A stretch of DNA of 64,000 bases, taken from positions 81,633 through 145,632 of the forward strand of contig MEOQ01000012.1 in assembly GCA_001769275.1 (NCBI GenBank). Direction: 5' to 3'. Shown here piece by piece: positions 29,750-39,117 of the stretch. The translations under genes were made by a program, and so were the position numbers. Within the stretch, counting starts at the first letter, position 1, and every line of letters starts with the position of its first letter. Source of the stretch: Bacteroidetes bacterium GWF2_43_63. Its GTDB lineage: Bacteria > Bacteroidota > Bacteroidia > Bacteroidales > DTU049. The notes beneath the pieces were generated by a model, which was given only the letters and a program-made list of their open reading frames with translations, made no database searches and was not told the DNA's origin.

Positions 29750-30523
29750 ATGAGCATAATCGATTATATATTCAGTCTGATTCCGGTTGCTGAAAGTATT
29801 TTCTCTGCAGTGTTATTTTTGTGGTTGTACCGTAGCAGCAAAGAGAAACAGCACGTTCAGCTGAGTATATTTTTTGTTTTTCTTTCTTCATTCTATCTGA
29901 TGTCGATGCTTTTCAACAGCGGGCTCCATCAGATTATCCCGGTTTTGTATGTTCTTTCATTACCAGTTACTCTTTCGATACTGCCCTCCTTTTATATTTA
30001 TCTGACTTCGATAACCGGGCGTTCAAAAAATCATTCAGTTCATAAGCTCGTTCATTACGCGCCAGCCGTAATTTTTTTCTGGATGTTAATGATGTTTTGG
30101 TTTGAACCAGCTTCAGTACAATATGATTATACAACAGGAAATCTGCATGACTTGTCCGATTTACCACTACTGAATTTTATCCGTTTAGTTTATCGGATTG
30201 GTGTTTATACAGTTATTCATGCCCAGTTCGTTGTGTATTTCATATTGTTACTATTCGAGTTGCGAAGGTGCAGACGCCAGATTGAAAACCGTTATTCGCT
30301 CAACGAACAAATGAATCTTTCAGGAATAACCTATTTTGTTCTGTTTTTCATTTTACTCTATATTCTGATTACATTTTCACACTTTCTCGGAGTATCAATT
30401 TATCCAGTGTCCCGCGTCATTTTCAATACCATGTCTTCAGGGATTATAATATTCCTTTTAATCAGAGGATTGAGATTCCGGGAAATGGTAAATACTGAGG
30501 ATACGGAAACGGACAAAGTTTAA
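29750..30523 (+). CDS. Membrane protein resembling the sensor half of AraC-type regulators
   Basis: About 257 residues, about 7 helices. The spacing and blocks (LPSFYIYLTSITGRSKNHSV, KLVHYAPAVIFFWMLMMFW, SGITYFVLFFILLYILITF) look like the N-terminal membrane part of Bacteroidota AraC-family transcription factors. Those have a C-terminal HTH domain; here the protein stops with MVNTEDTETDKV, so there is no HTH. It may be a truncated regulator or a stand-alone sensor. Its stop overlaps the convergent aroK stop within TTAAAA. The start is decided by the promoter upstream. Confidence 0.6.
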   Translation: MSIIDYIFSLIPVAESIFSAVLFLWLYRSSKEKQHVQLSIFFVFLSSFYLMSMLFNSGLHQIIPVLYVLSLPVTLSILPSFYIYLTSITGRSKNHSVHKLVHYAPAVIFFWMLMMFWFEPASVQYDYTTGNLHDLSDLPLLNFIRLVYRIGVYTVIHAQFVVYFILLLFELRRCRRQIENRYSLNEQMNLSGITYFVLFFILLYILITFSHFLGVSIYPVSRVIFNTMSSGIIIFLLIRGLRFREMVNTEDTETDKV

Positions 30524-31017
30524 AACTTGCTGATTTCTGCAATGACAGCAGGCATATCGACATCTATTACTTCGATTTTTGCTTTGGAATAAAATGGTAA
30601 CCGACCTGAATAATGTTGCTCTAGCGCATCCCGGTCAATATTCCCGTCAAACATTGCTACCAATGGCCGGTCGCCTTTTCTGTTTCTGAGTCGGTGAAGA
30701 ATTCTGCCAAAAGGAGTATTGAGCCAGATCGTTACTCCTTCTTTGTTTAGACGATCCATATTGTCGAAAAAGCATGGAGTGCCACCCCCGGTAGCCATAA
30801 CAAAATCGTCCTGCTCCAGACAATGCAACAAGCACAGCAACTCTGTCTGCCTGAATTTATCTTCGCCAAACTCACGAATCCAATCACCGGAAGTGCGTTG
30901 GGTCCGATCGAAAATCACCTGATCAAGATCTATAAATGGCTTCCCAAGCGCACTTGCAAGTCGCCTGCCGAATTTCGATTTCCCCGAAGCCATATAACCG
31001 ATGATGAATATCTTCAT
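30520..31017 (-). CDS. aroK: Shikimate kinase
   Basis: Phosphorylates shikimate at the 3-OH in the aromatic amino-acid pathway. Walker A is GYMASGKS (residues 7-14); then FIDLDQVIFDRT and ATGGGTP for shikimate binding, and the lid GDRPL. 165 residues, normal. The ATG at 31017 is 4 nt after a complete -33/-7 promoter, so the mRNA is predicted to be leaderless. An in-frame ATG at 31035 would lie upstream of that box. It ends convergently with a membrane protein gene. Confidence 0.92.
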   Translation of the reverse strand: MKIFIIGYMASGKSKFGRRLASALGKPFIDLDQVIFDRTQRTSGDWIREFGEDKFRQTELLCLLHCLEQDDFVMATGGGTPCFFDNMDRLNKEGVTIWLNTPFGRILHRLRNRKGDRPLVAMFDGNIDRDALEQHYSGRLPFYSKAKIEVIDVDMPAVIAEISKF

Positions 31018-31021
31018 GTTG

Positions 31022-31052
31022 CAAAAGTAATACATATGTGCCTGAACTCAAA
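31022..31052 (-). promoter_or_regulatory. Complete promoter abutting the aroK start codon
   Basis: Minus strand: TTTG (31049-31052), exactly 19 nt, TACTTTTG (31022-31029), then CAAC and the ATG at 31017. The predicted transcript begins on or next to the start codon. Confidence 0.65.
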
Positions 31053-31150
31053 AATCATGTTTGAATACAATGGCTGTTATGTGTTTTTGAATTGTCTGCT
31101 CTCTTATTTATTATGGGGCTCTTGTTACGACATTCCACCGTTCCGGCCGG

Positions 31151-32497
31151 TTAAAAATCCCTCGAAGTGTTCAAATCCCTTCGAAGGATAGTATTTGGCC
31201 GGGATAATTGAATGGTGACAAAGCAAACGCCGAATAATACGTACATCGGGAAGAAATAAATAGCTGAGCTCATGCTTATCATACCAATGGTCATTCCGAT
31301 AAGTGAAAGACTGGAGGCTTTTGAAAAATACCTGATTCCGGGAGAATCAGTGCTTCTAAATATCAGATACAGACGCCGGGTAAGGAGAAAGTACCAAACG
31401 CACCATAAAATAAAAAACAATACACCGGCCTCAACCAGAATTTCTACCCAGAAATTGTGCATGCTGTAGACGTTGTGGGTGTTGTTGTTTTTCATCTGAA
31501 CAACCTTTGAATTACCAGCTCCAACGCCAAGTCCATAGCTTTCTTGCAGCGCTTCGATTCCGTTGGAGACGAGATTCTGCCGGATGGCAATCGATGACGT
31601 ATCGTTCACCTGCTCGTGGTCGGTGAACAAATATTTACCCAGTGCATCGGTGGTGGTTGATACTTCGGTATATTTCACCGTATAATGTTTCTGAATTGAC
31701 GGCAGGCTCAGTACAAATGCAATAGAGACAACAGCGACTCCACTCAAAACCCATAAAACATGCCTGCGCTTTAGATACAAAAACACAAATACAACAGCCA
31801 TCAATGCCAGCCCAATCAAGGCACCACGTGAGCCGGTGAGAAAAATTATCATCACCGCAGCAATTGATCCCGCTATGCAAATAAATATCCGTCGATAAAA
31901 CATGAAAAATGGCAGCACCACAAGCATGGCGGCCGAGAGATCGTTCGGGTTCCAGCGAAACCCTGTCGGTGTATGAGAAATAGCATTAATAATATCGGGT
32001 GACAGATTTATATTGTACCCTACTTCGCGCCTGAAAAACACAACCCATTCCGAATAGGGCGAGATGGGCCATTGAATGCCGGTAAAACCTTCGAAGAGTG
32101 CCAGCAACATCTCGCAAAGAAAAATAACGCCAACAATCTGTAATATTTTATTCAGGTCTGCTACACTTTTTACAGCATAGCTGAAAGCCATAATTATGAT
32201 TATTCCATTGGCAATGTAGAACAGATAATACAGCGCCATTTCTCTGTTGGCGCACCAGACGAGGGTGACCGTATACCAGACCAACATCACCACGAAAATA
32301 TTTCCGAAGTCCACACGCGTGTGTTTCTTCATCAAGTCTTTCCGCAAAAAAAATGAGGAGGATGCAAAATCAAAAATTAAAACAACTGAAAATAAAAGTG
32401 CGGCAATATGAAACAGATACAGCGGCCCATAGCTAATGCCGAGGCCTATAACAGCTGTGAAAATGACCCACGCAGCAATTTTCTGTTTACTGTTCAT
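31151..32497 (-). CDS. O-antigen ligase/polymerase-like membrane protein (Wzy/WaaL type)
   Basis: 448 residues with about 12 predicted membrane segments and the O-antigen ligase block: TGSRGALIGLALMAVVFVFL, then a large periplasmic loop with GVGAGNS and MHNFWVEILVEAG. Such proteins polymerise repeat units or join them to lipid A on the periplasmic face. Last gene of the minus operon; it overlaps the GT4 gene upstream by 11 nt. Its stop codon lies inside a terminator U-run. Polymerase and ligase roles cannot be separated by sequence. Confidence 0.8.
   Translation of the reverse strand: MNSKQKIAAWVIFTAVIGLGISYGPLYLFHIAALLFSVVLIFDFASSSFFLRKDLMKKHTRVDFGNIFVVMLVWYTVTLVWCANREMALYYLFYIANGIIIIMAFSYAVKSVADLNKILQIVGVIFLCEMLLALFEGFTGIQWPISPYSEWVVFFRREVGYNINLSPDIINAISHTPTGFRWNPNDLSAAMLVVLPFFMFYRRIFICIAGSIAAVMIIFLTGSRGALIGLALMAVVFVFLYLKRRHVLWVLSGVAVVSIAFVLSLPSIQKHYTVKYTEVSTTTDALGKYLFTDHEQVNDTSSIAIRQNLVSNGIEALQESYGLGVGAGNSKVVQMKNNNTHNVYSMHNFWVEILVEAGVLFFILWCVWYFLLTRRLYLIFRSTDSPGIRYFSKASSLSLIGMTIGMISMSSAIYFFPMYVLFGVCFVTIQLSRPNTILRRDLNTSRDF
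31153..31188 (-). terminator. Terminator overlapping the end of the polymerase gene
   Basis: Minus strand: TCCTTCGAAG ... CTTCGAGGGA stem (9 of 10 paired, positions 31158-31188), followed by TTTTT at 31153-31157, whose U-run holds the stop codon. It separates the polysaccharide operon from aroK. Confidence 0.7.
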
Positions 32498-33767
32498 TTG
32501 TTACAAATAATTTTTCCACGGCATCGAGTTCTGCAGCGAAGCGCTGCTCCCATGACCAAAGTTTTTCGTGTTCTGTTGCTGCAATCTCGCTCAGGATATG
32601 CTTTCGGATATCCGCATCATTACAAACACGCAGCATATCCTTCGCCATGTTTTCGATCAGGTGGTTATCAACGTTGTAAATAAAACCGTTTCGGCCGTGT
32701 TCAATCCATTCTTTGGTAGTGCCGTTGTTGAGTGTGAAAATAATTTTATTAGCGCGGATTGCCTCCAAAAGCGGGTTTCCGACATTCGAAAGATCATAGG
32801 TCGAAATAAAAACATCGGCCAGATTGAGATATTTGTTCACTTCAGAATTCGGAACACCACCTGTAAACACAATAAACTTTTCCATGCCGCTGGTCAGGAC
32901 TTCCTGCTGATATTGCTTCAGTAAAGCGCCCTCTCCTACTCCAATGTACAGAATATCCATGTAACCGAGTTCTTTGACAAGATAAGAAATTACATCAATA
33001 ATCCGATCGACTCTTTTCCATTGTTCCATGCGGCTTACCGACAGTACAACCCTTTTGCTGCCATCGGGATTGTACTTGTTTTTCAGGTCGGCAAAATGCT
33101 CTGCAGACAACTTCTGCTCATCGACTCCGTTGATCCAGAATTTAAGATTGTGAAGCGCTCTGCTGCGAAGTTTCTTCATTGCAAAATCGCCTTCAGTGCC
33201 GTCGTTGGTCATAATGCACAGATCGGCTCTGCTTTTTAGCGCAATCACATCATCGATATTCAGTAATCGCTTCAACCAGTTTTTTTCACGAATGTACTTC
33301 GCCATCCATGTGCCCTGAAAGCGCGAAATGACTTTAATATTTCCAAGCCGTCCCCAGAAACCCAGCCAGGCCACAGCACACACACCATGGACTTCGTAGC
33401 CATAAATAACATCGAATTTCGCATTCGCATTTTTCATGTATTTACGCGCTCTGCGGGCGAGTCTGAAAATAGTTAGCCAGCCCGCCAGTTGCGAAAACAG
33501 CGTCTGTAAAAAATGCCAGCGGATATTATTCCGGAACCACGATAGTGGCATCGGAAAACGAATCACTTCGATTCCTTCCGGATTTATTTCCTTCTCATAA
33601 TAGTAATTTCCGGCTTTGCTGTAATCGCGGGCGACAATGTAAACCACATTCCAACCAGCAGCAGCAAAGGCTTCCGGTGTTTTGCGGATTACCTGAATCG
33701 ATTTATCTTTGAAATCATTCGCAGATAAAAACAGTACCGAGCGATTGTTCTGAATAGCACTTTTCAT
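32487..33767 (-). CDS. Glycosyltransferase family 4
   Basis: GT-B enzyme, 426 residues. Hallmarks of GT4: VVLSVSRMEQWKRVDRIIDV in the nucleotide-sugar domain, YIGVGEGALLKQYQQEV, and an acidic FISTYDLSNVGNPLLEAI region in place of the usual E-x7-E. It should add one sugar to the lipid-linked repeat unit. Overlap of 4 nt with the upstream membrane gene and 11 nt with the downstream one shows a tight operon. Donor and linkage unknown. Confidence 0.85.
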   Translation of the reverse strand: MKSAIQNNRSVLFLSANDFKDKSIQVIRKTPEAFAAAGWNVVYIVARDYSKAGNYYYEKEINPEGIEVIRFPMPLSWFRNNIRWHFLQTLFSQLAGWLTIFRLARRARKYMKNANAKFDVIYGYEVHGVCAVAWLGFWGRLGNIKVISRFQGTWMAKYIREKNWLKRLLNIDDVIALKSRADLCIMTNDGTEGDFAMKKLRSRALHNLKFWINGVDEQKLSAEHFADLKNKYNPDGSKRVVLSVSRMEQWKRVDRIIDVISYLVKELGYMDILYIGVGEGALLKQYQQEVLTSGMEKFIVFTGGVPNSEVNKYLNLADVFISTYDLSNVGNPLLEAIRANKIIFTLNNGTTKEWIEHGRNGFIYNVDNHLIENMAKDMLRVCNDADIRKHILSEIAATEHEKLWSWEQRFAAELDAVEKLFVTNEQ

Positions 33768-35635
33768 GACCGGGGCTGATTAGTTAGAACTCGGTAAACC
33801 TTAATTTCATTCTTATTAAACACTTCGCTGAATCTGTCTGAATAATTTTCAAATCTAAATACGGGCTCGCTCACGCTGCTATTCACAACAACAAAATCAA
33901 CGTCATGTTTACCAATGATGGCTGATGCCTCTCCGGCGGAGATGCTGTCGTTGAGCAAACGGTCCACATCGCGCTTGCAGTCCTCCATGTCAACAAGATC
34001 GACGGCTCCGTTGAACTGAATCACCAATGAATGTATCTTGTGAAACTCAGCAATATCGGTGCTTGTAAGCGGATCGGACAACACCACGCTGTTCTCCTGA
34101 ATAATATTTTTTAATTCAAAAACCAGTGGCAACTCATGTTGTGAAGTCCCTGCCGAAACTTTCAGCAACACGCTGCCAGTGAAAATCAAAACCAGCAAAA
34201 CCGCAGCCAGCCTCTGTTTCCATGCTGTAAAAAGTTGCGGATATTTATTTAAAAGGTACTTATAAATCATTGACAAGACAAGTCCGCCCATTAAAAAATA
34301 CATAGGCATGCGTAGCATACGGATAATGGCTACATATGAAATCAAATCGCTGAGCCATGGCACAACAAAAGGGTTGAAGACAATGAGAAAAGCTGCAAGA
34401 AAACCTGAAGCAACAAAATTGATCATCAACCTGTTGGCGTCAGCTTTGCGGCTCCTGAAAAGCAAATAAAAAGTTGCAGCCAGAGCCAGCAACATTCCAA
34501 ATTTGTAATATGATTTCACGGAAAAGGCAAACAGGTTTTCGCTCAGATAGAAAAACTTGTAATGATTATGCCATATCTGCGACGATGATTCATGAATGTA
34601 ATTGAAATTTGGAATAAGCTTCAACCAAAGCAATGGAGCCGATACCAGAATGGTTAGCCCAATTACAGTCAGAATTTTTTTATTGTCTTGCTGCGAAAAC
34701 CCTCTTGATAAAACATTAATAAATAAAACCCCCGTAGCAATTATCACGAAAAACAGAAACCCATTCTGATGAACCAAAAGCATCGCTGCAACTGAAAGTG
34801 CTGCTCCCGCAACATTAAGCAATTTCCGGGTGTTCATGTAAGTAAAAAGCATGGAGAACGCAACGGGCAGCATCAGCCACAAATAGACTCTGTTTGGGTA
34901 AACCATGGTGTCGAAAACGGAACCGTACTGAATCTGCCAATAATACAACGAGAGGAAGAAAAAAGAAATCAGTGAAAATATTTTTACAGACCTGCTTGCA
35001 GACAATGAATGCAAGAGACTGTAAAGAACAAAAGGAATCAGGAAAGATAAAACAGGCGACAAATAATGCCATACAATGGAGAGTTCGAGCCCCGAAAACC
35101 GCGAAATCATTACAAGCAGAACATAGTATGTATCGTATGCATGATCAGGTATGATCGGATTTCCCGGGAGACTGTAATAAGCATTGCAAACCACTCCTTC
35201 CGACATCATGTTCCTGATTACCTGCAGATGGATGGCGGCATCGCCCCGTGGGAACCAGCCCGAATAAAGCGAAACGAAAAATCCACCAACAGCTGCAATC
35301 AGAACAACAATTACTTCTGGCGAAATCAGGGACATCAATGAACCAATCCGCTTTGTATTTCGCTTTCTCCAACTGAAAAAAGCAATCAATAAAACCAACG
35401 GAGTTACAATGAAATAAATGAGATGAATCACCTCAAAGCTGAAACCAAATTGGTAGCCGGCAAATGCAATGATTGAAAATAATACGAATCCGGCAGTGAA
35501 AGAATTACCGGCCTTTGCCGTTAGTGGTAAATCTCTGGAAAACAACAATTGCATGGCCATTCCCGGCAACAATATATACCACAGAAGCAATGCTGAAATG
35601 CTCATTATCCAGCCAATTTCAAACTGCATAATCAT
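33764..35635 (-). CDS. Large membrane protein of the polysaccharide operon
   Basis: 623 residues with about 12 or more membrane helices and a soluble tail of about 110 residues. The order of helices recalls the GT-C/DUF6541-like sugar transferases (for example LYSGWFPRGDAAIHLQVIRN contains a charged loop with Asp-Ala, as in that fold). It probably acts on a polyprenyl-linked sugar, but no catalytic residue is certain. It overlaps the GT4 gene by 4 nt. Confidence 0.55.
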   Translation of the reverse strand: MIMQFEIGWIMSISALLLWYILLPGMAMQLLFSRDLPLTAKAGNSFTAGFVLFSIIAFAGYQFGFSFEVIHLIYFIVTPLVLLIAFFSWRKRNTKRIGSLMSLISPEVIVVLIAAVGGFFVSLYSGWFPRGDAAIHLQVIRNMMSEGVVCNAYYSLPGNPIIPDHAYDTYYVLLVMISRFSGLELSIVWHYLSPVLSFLIPFVLYSLLHSLSASRSVKIFSLISFFFLSLYYWQIQYGSVFDTMVYPNRVYLWLMLPVAFSMLFTYMNTRKLLNVAGAALSVAAMLLVHQNGFLFFVIIATGVLFINVLSRGFSQQDNKKILTVIGLTILVSAPLLWLKLIPNFNYIHESSSQIWHNHYKFFYLSENLFAFSVKSYYKFGMLLALAATFYLLFRSRKADANRLMINFVASGFLAAFLIVFNPFVVPWLSDLISYVAIIRMLRMPMYFLMGGLVLSMIYKYLLNKYPQLFTAWKQRLAAVLLVLIFTGSVLLKVSAGTSQHELPLVFELKNIIQENSVVLSDPLTSTDIAEFHKIHSLVIQFNGAVDLVDMEDCKRDVDRLLNDSISAGEASAIIGKHDVDFVVVNSSVSEPVFRFENYSDRFSEVFNKNEIKVYRVLTNQPRS

Positions 35636-35709
35636 ATCAGACTGCGTTTACAATATACAAACAGGAAATGTGTCATACGGAAAAATTACGCCGTTTATAA
35701 TTGTTGAAT

Positions 35710-36264
35710 TCAAGGTAAAGGCTCGTTTTGACGAATCACACGCGCCGGATTTCCAGCAATGATCACATTGTCAGGAAATGATTTAGTTACAACGCTGCCC
35801 GCACCAACCACCACGTTATTGCCAACAGCAACACCCGGCAGAATAATAACTCCAGCTCCAAGCCACACATTGTCGCCAATTACAATCGGATCTGCTTTTT
35901 CGATGATGCTCTTGTCAGCAAATCCATGATTTGAACTTATCAGTTTCACCCCCGGTGCAAACAGAAAATTTTTCCCGATTACAATACCATTCAGGGCCTG
36001 AAAATAGCAATCACCACTCAACGCGAAACTGCCAATGGTTGTAGGATCAAATGACATTTTGATATTCTTCATACCAATGATGCGAGAAGTGAAATGCAGC
36101 GGGAATCGCACTCCCCGGTTGATGCCGTAAATTCTGCGATACTTCCAGCTGATCCACAACATCCCCAAAGGCACACGCCCAAAAAGTTTCCAACGCTTGT
36201 GGTAGTCCCTGATGCAGGGAATAAAACAAAACATATTCAAGAATCCTTTTAAGAAGCTTTTCAT
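35710..36264 (-). CDS. Hexapeptide-repeat acetyltransferase (WbbJ/maltose-transacetylase-like)
   Basis: About 184 residues. Left-handed beta-helix repeats: ADPIVIGDNVWLGAGVIILP and VAVGNNVVVGAGSVVTKSFP, then NVIIAGNPARVI, the family's ending. SSNHGFA holds the likely catalytic His. Acetyl-CoA donor; it would acetylate a sugar in the repeat unit. I used the ATG at 36264 because it gives an ATGA overlap with the flippase stop; an in-frame ATG at 36288 would overlap farther. Confidence 0.85.
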   Translation of the reverse strand: MKSFLKGFLNMFCFIPCIRDYHKRWKLFGRVPLGMLWISWKYRRIYGINRGVRFPLHFTSRIIGMKNIKMSFDPTTIGSFALSGDCYFQALNGIVIGKNFLFAPGVKLISSNHGFADKSIIEKADPIVIGDNVWLGAGVIILPGVAVGNNVVVGAGSVVTKSFPDNVIIAGNPARVIRQNEPLP

Positions 36265-37529
36265 TTCATATTTTTCAAATATATCCAAAGATACAAGCCC
36301 AGCAAAGCATAGATAACGGTTCCGGTGATACTCATCAGGTACAAAGATAAATAATAATCATTGCGCAGACCGCCAATAACCAGCGCTCCTACCTGAAGAA
36401 CAAGCGCAACAGCATTGAACAGAACTTCGATATTTAATTTTTTGAATACAAGTAATAGCGAGCTCTGCGAAGAAACAACAAAACGAACAGCATAATAGAG
36501 CGTGAAAATAACCAGAATGTTTCCGGCTTCGGTCCATTCGTTTCCGAAAATGTATCCGAAAACATTATCACCCCACAACATGACGATGATCACCGGTGCA
36601 ACCAGCCCAAGAAACAGGCGTGTTGTGGTTTTCATATACAAAGGAAAAACGCGGCGGCCATTGTTTTTCATTTCAACAGCCTTCTGATAATAGACCTGTC
36701 CCAGCGAGCCGGCTACAAGCGACAGCGGAGAATTGAACAAGCGAATTATGAGCGAATAGAAACCAACAATTACAACGTCAAAATAAAATCCAAGTAAAAA
36801 AATCGGAGCCTGTTCTTTCAGAATATTCAGAAAAATGCCGACACCACTTTTCACAGGATATTCTTTGTATTCCTTCAGCACACTACCAATCTGCGACCAT
36901 GTGACCAGGCGCCCCAGTCGTTTTAGTCTGATTCTGGAAAGATAATACAGGCTCAAAAGAATCTGTCCGAAAATTGAAGCAATGACCATTGCACCGGAAA
37001 AATACGACGCTGTGCCGAATCCGATGTTAAGCACTGCAGTGGATGAACTCTGCACAATTCTTCCAACCGAAAGAACCCCAAATCTTTTACTTCGGTTGTG
37101 CCAGTAATTGCATGCCTGAATAACGCCGTTGGTAAAAACCGCCAGAGGAACCAGCCAGAGCAAAGACTCCAGATCGGGCATATCGAGCATCACACTGATG
37201 TCGGACCTGAAAAACAGTGCTGGAAAAAGCAATAAAAGCGAAAGAAAAAAGGCAATCAGAATGCTGCCGGCAAACATATTGAAAGCCTTGCGGTCTCTCG
37301 CTGGCAGCAACAACGCTAGTTCATAGCGACCGTTGGCAATTACTGAAAAAATGCCTACAATGGCAAAAAAAGTTCCCCAGACTCCAAAATCCTCAGGGGT
37401 AAAAAGCCGGGTCAGAACAGGCATAATGAGCACCGGTATCACCAGGGCTATCGAAGAGCCGGAAAGCAGCACCATGACATTTTTCAGAAAGTCATGCCGG
37501 TTAATCTTATCCCTGAGTTTTTCGCCCAT
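36261..37529 (-). CDS. Lipopolysaccharide flippase (Wzx/MATE-like)
   Basis: 422 residues, about 12 helices. FLKNVMVLLSGSSIALVIPV then LTRLFTPEDFGVWGTFFAIV is the typical Wzx opening (PST family, LxxxYTPxDFG-like motif). It should flip undecaprenyl-linked repeat units across the inner membrane. First gene of the minus operon; two -7 boxes, TATTTTTG (37552-37559) and TACTTTTG (37565-37572), lie just upstream. Confidence 0.9.
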   Translation of the reverse strand: MGEKLRDKINRHDFLKNVMVLLSGSSIALVIPVLIMPVLTRLFTPEDFGVWGTFFAIVGIFSVIANGRYELALLLPARDRKAFNMFAGSILIAFFLSLLLLFPALFFRSDISVMLDMPDLESLLWLVPLAVFTNGVIQACNYWHNRSKRFGVLSVGRIVQSSSTAVLNIGFGTASYFSGAMVIASIFGQILLSLYYLSRIRLKRLGRLVTWSQIGSVLKEYKEYPVKSGVGIFLNILKEQAPIFLLGFYFDVVIVGFYSLIIRLFNSPLSLVAGSLGQVYYQKAVEMKNNGRRVFPLYMKTTTRLFLGLVAPVIIVMLWGDNVFGYIFGNEWTEAGNILVIFTLYYAVRFVVSSQSSLLLVFKKLNIEVLFNAVALVLQVGALVIGGLRNDYYLSLYLMSITGTVIYALLGLYLWIYLKNMK

Positions 37530-37708
37530 AATATTTCGTTCTTTTCGGCTGCAAAAATAAAAGGCAAAAGTAACGATTTTTAGGGAGCGACACTCCGGAG
37601 CAAAACATGAACTAGGGTCAACGCATTAAACTTTACAAAAACAGCCGGAATCGTAGTTGCACAAAGTAACTCGAAGTTCTACACAACGTCGCACAAAGTA
37701 AAAAGTAA

Positions 37709-37817
37709 GCAAAAGCCGTTTAAAAAAAACAACGTAGTTGTGTTAATCAATTACGCAAAATGAATTCTGAAAGCGCGCTTTCAAATTAACTTTGCTGTAA
37801 TTGATATCGGCTTTTGC
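37709..37817. repeat. Nested palindrome centred on GCGC
   Basis: A 16-bp perfect palindrome TGAAAGCGCGCTTTCA (37768-37783) is the core. Flanking it, CAATTACGCAAAATGAATTC and its near-complement ending TTTGCTGTAATTG (to 37803) extend the arms to about 29 nt. Outside these, GCAAAAGCCG (37709-37718) pairs perfectly with CGGCTTTTGC (37808-37817). Confidence 0.6.
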
Positions 37818-38007
37818 CAGATTAAATCTACTCTGTGTACCTCTGTGCGTACTCCTTTAAACTCTGTGTCACCTGGGTTTCAATTGCATAACATTGCATG
37901 ATTGAAGTCGGCATCGGATGCATTAATCAGAGGTATTCAAATGCATTTTAATGCGTCGACCCTGTCAAAACATGAACCTGCTGTGCAGGCAAATGCAGGG
38001 AAATATG

Positions 38008-38015
38008 TACATTTG
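38008..38015 (+). promoter_or_regulatory. -7 promoter box 7 nt before the GT4 start
   Basis: TACATTTG followed by TATCCTC and the ATG at 38023; predicts a leader of about 4 nt. The -33 position is not consensus. Confidence 0.4.
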
Positions 38016-38022
38016 TATCCTC

Positions 38023-39117
38023 ATGAAAAGAATCCTTTTGCTCAGCGACATCAACTCGGCACACACACAGAAGTGGGCCCGGATTCTCGTGAGCAAAGGC
38101 TTTGCAGTCGGAATTTTTTCATTGTCGTTGCCAGGCAGCAACTGGTATAATGATCTCGGTATTATATTGCTTTCGCAGGGCGGATTCAGCAACAATACTT
38201 TCAATGCAGCATCGGGCAGCAAGATTTCTTATCTGAAAAAACGAAAAGAAGTACGTGCTGCTATTGAAAAATTCAAGCCCGACTACGTACATGCACATTA
38301 CGCTTCGAGCTACGGCTTATTGGGCGCACTGAGCGGCTTTCATCCTTATTTCATTTCCGTGTGGGGCAGCGATGTTCTGTTGTTTCCATCCAATCCGATT
38401 AAGAAAGCCATCATTCGCTACAATTTCCGAAAGGCTGACCAGATCATAGTTTCAAGTAGAACACTCGATGCAGCCTGTAGAAAATATACTTCAAAAAAAC
38501 CGCAGATCATTCCCTTCGGAATTGATACCAAACTTTTCACCTCCTGCGAAAGGGCCGGCCGAAATGAAATACGCATTGGAACAGTGAAGTCGCTTAATAA
38601 AGTGTATGGAATTGATTTATTGATTTCGGTTTTTGCCAACGTTGTTAAACTGTTGGCTGAGAAAAAAATCACGCTGACCATTGTAGGCGAAGGACCCGAG
38701 TTGGAAAATCTGACTGCACTTGCCGGATCACTCAACATAGCTGATAGAGTATTTTTCCTGCCTCCTGTAAGCCAGCAGAAACTGGTTGAAATATTTCACT
38801 CCTTCGATATTGCTGTATTTCTTTCGCGCAGCGAGAGTTTCGGCGTAGCTGTGCTTGAAGCATCTGCCACCGGGTTGCCGGTTGTGGTTTCTGCAGTCGG
38901 TGGTCTCACCGAAGTAGTGGACGATGGAATCACCGGGTTTCATACAGAATGTGATAATCTGAATGAGGTCGCCGATAAACTAATCCGGCTAATAAATAAT
39001 TCTGCACTTCGTGAGCAAATCGGACAAGCCGGCCGTGAAAAAGTTAAACGCGAATACGAACTGAATGACACCGTCAGAGAAATCTGCGATTTATATATGA
39101 AGGGACCTGCTGCATGA
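38023..39117 (+). CDS. Glycosyltransferase family 4
   Basis: 364 residues. MKRILLLSDINSAHTQKWAR is the N-terminal acceptor domain; the ATG at 38023 is chosen because the upstream in-frame ATG at 37951 lies before the -7 box. The GT4 donor domain is complete: LTIVGEGPELENLTALAG, VFLSRSESFGVAVLEAS (E-x7-E), PVVVSAVGGLTEVVDDGITG. ATGA overlap with the next gene. Adds one sugar in the plus-strand polysaccharide operon. Confidence 0.9.
   Translation: MKRILLLSDINSAHTQKWARILVSKGFAVGIFSLSLPGSNWYNDLGIILLSQGGFSNNTFNAASGSKISYLKKRKEVRAAIEKFKPDYVHAHYASSYGLLGALSGFHPYFISVWGSDVLLFPSNPIKKAIIRYNFRKADQIIVSSRTLDAACRKYTSKKPQIIPFGIDTKLFTSCERAGRNEIRIGTVKSLNKVYGIDLLISVFANVVKLLAEKKITLTIVGEGPELENLTALAGSLNIADRVFFLPPVSQQKLVEIFHSFDIAVFLSRSESFGVAVLEASATGLPVVVSAVGGLTEVVDDGITGFHTECDNLNEVADKLIRLINNSALREQIGQAGREKVKREYELNDTVREICDLYMKGPAA

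Larger units (their letters stand above)
37530..38022. other. Divergent intergenic region of the polysaccharide locus
   Basis: About 490 nt between two divergent operons. It holds minus -7 boxes near 37552-37572, the large palindrome at 37709-37817, and three CTCTGTG copies near 37830-37870. I see no gene in it. Confidence 0.6.
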
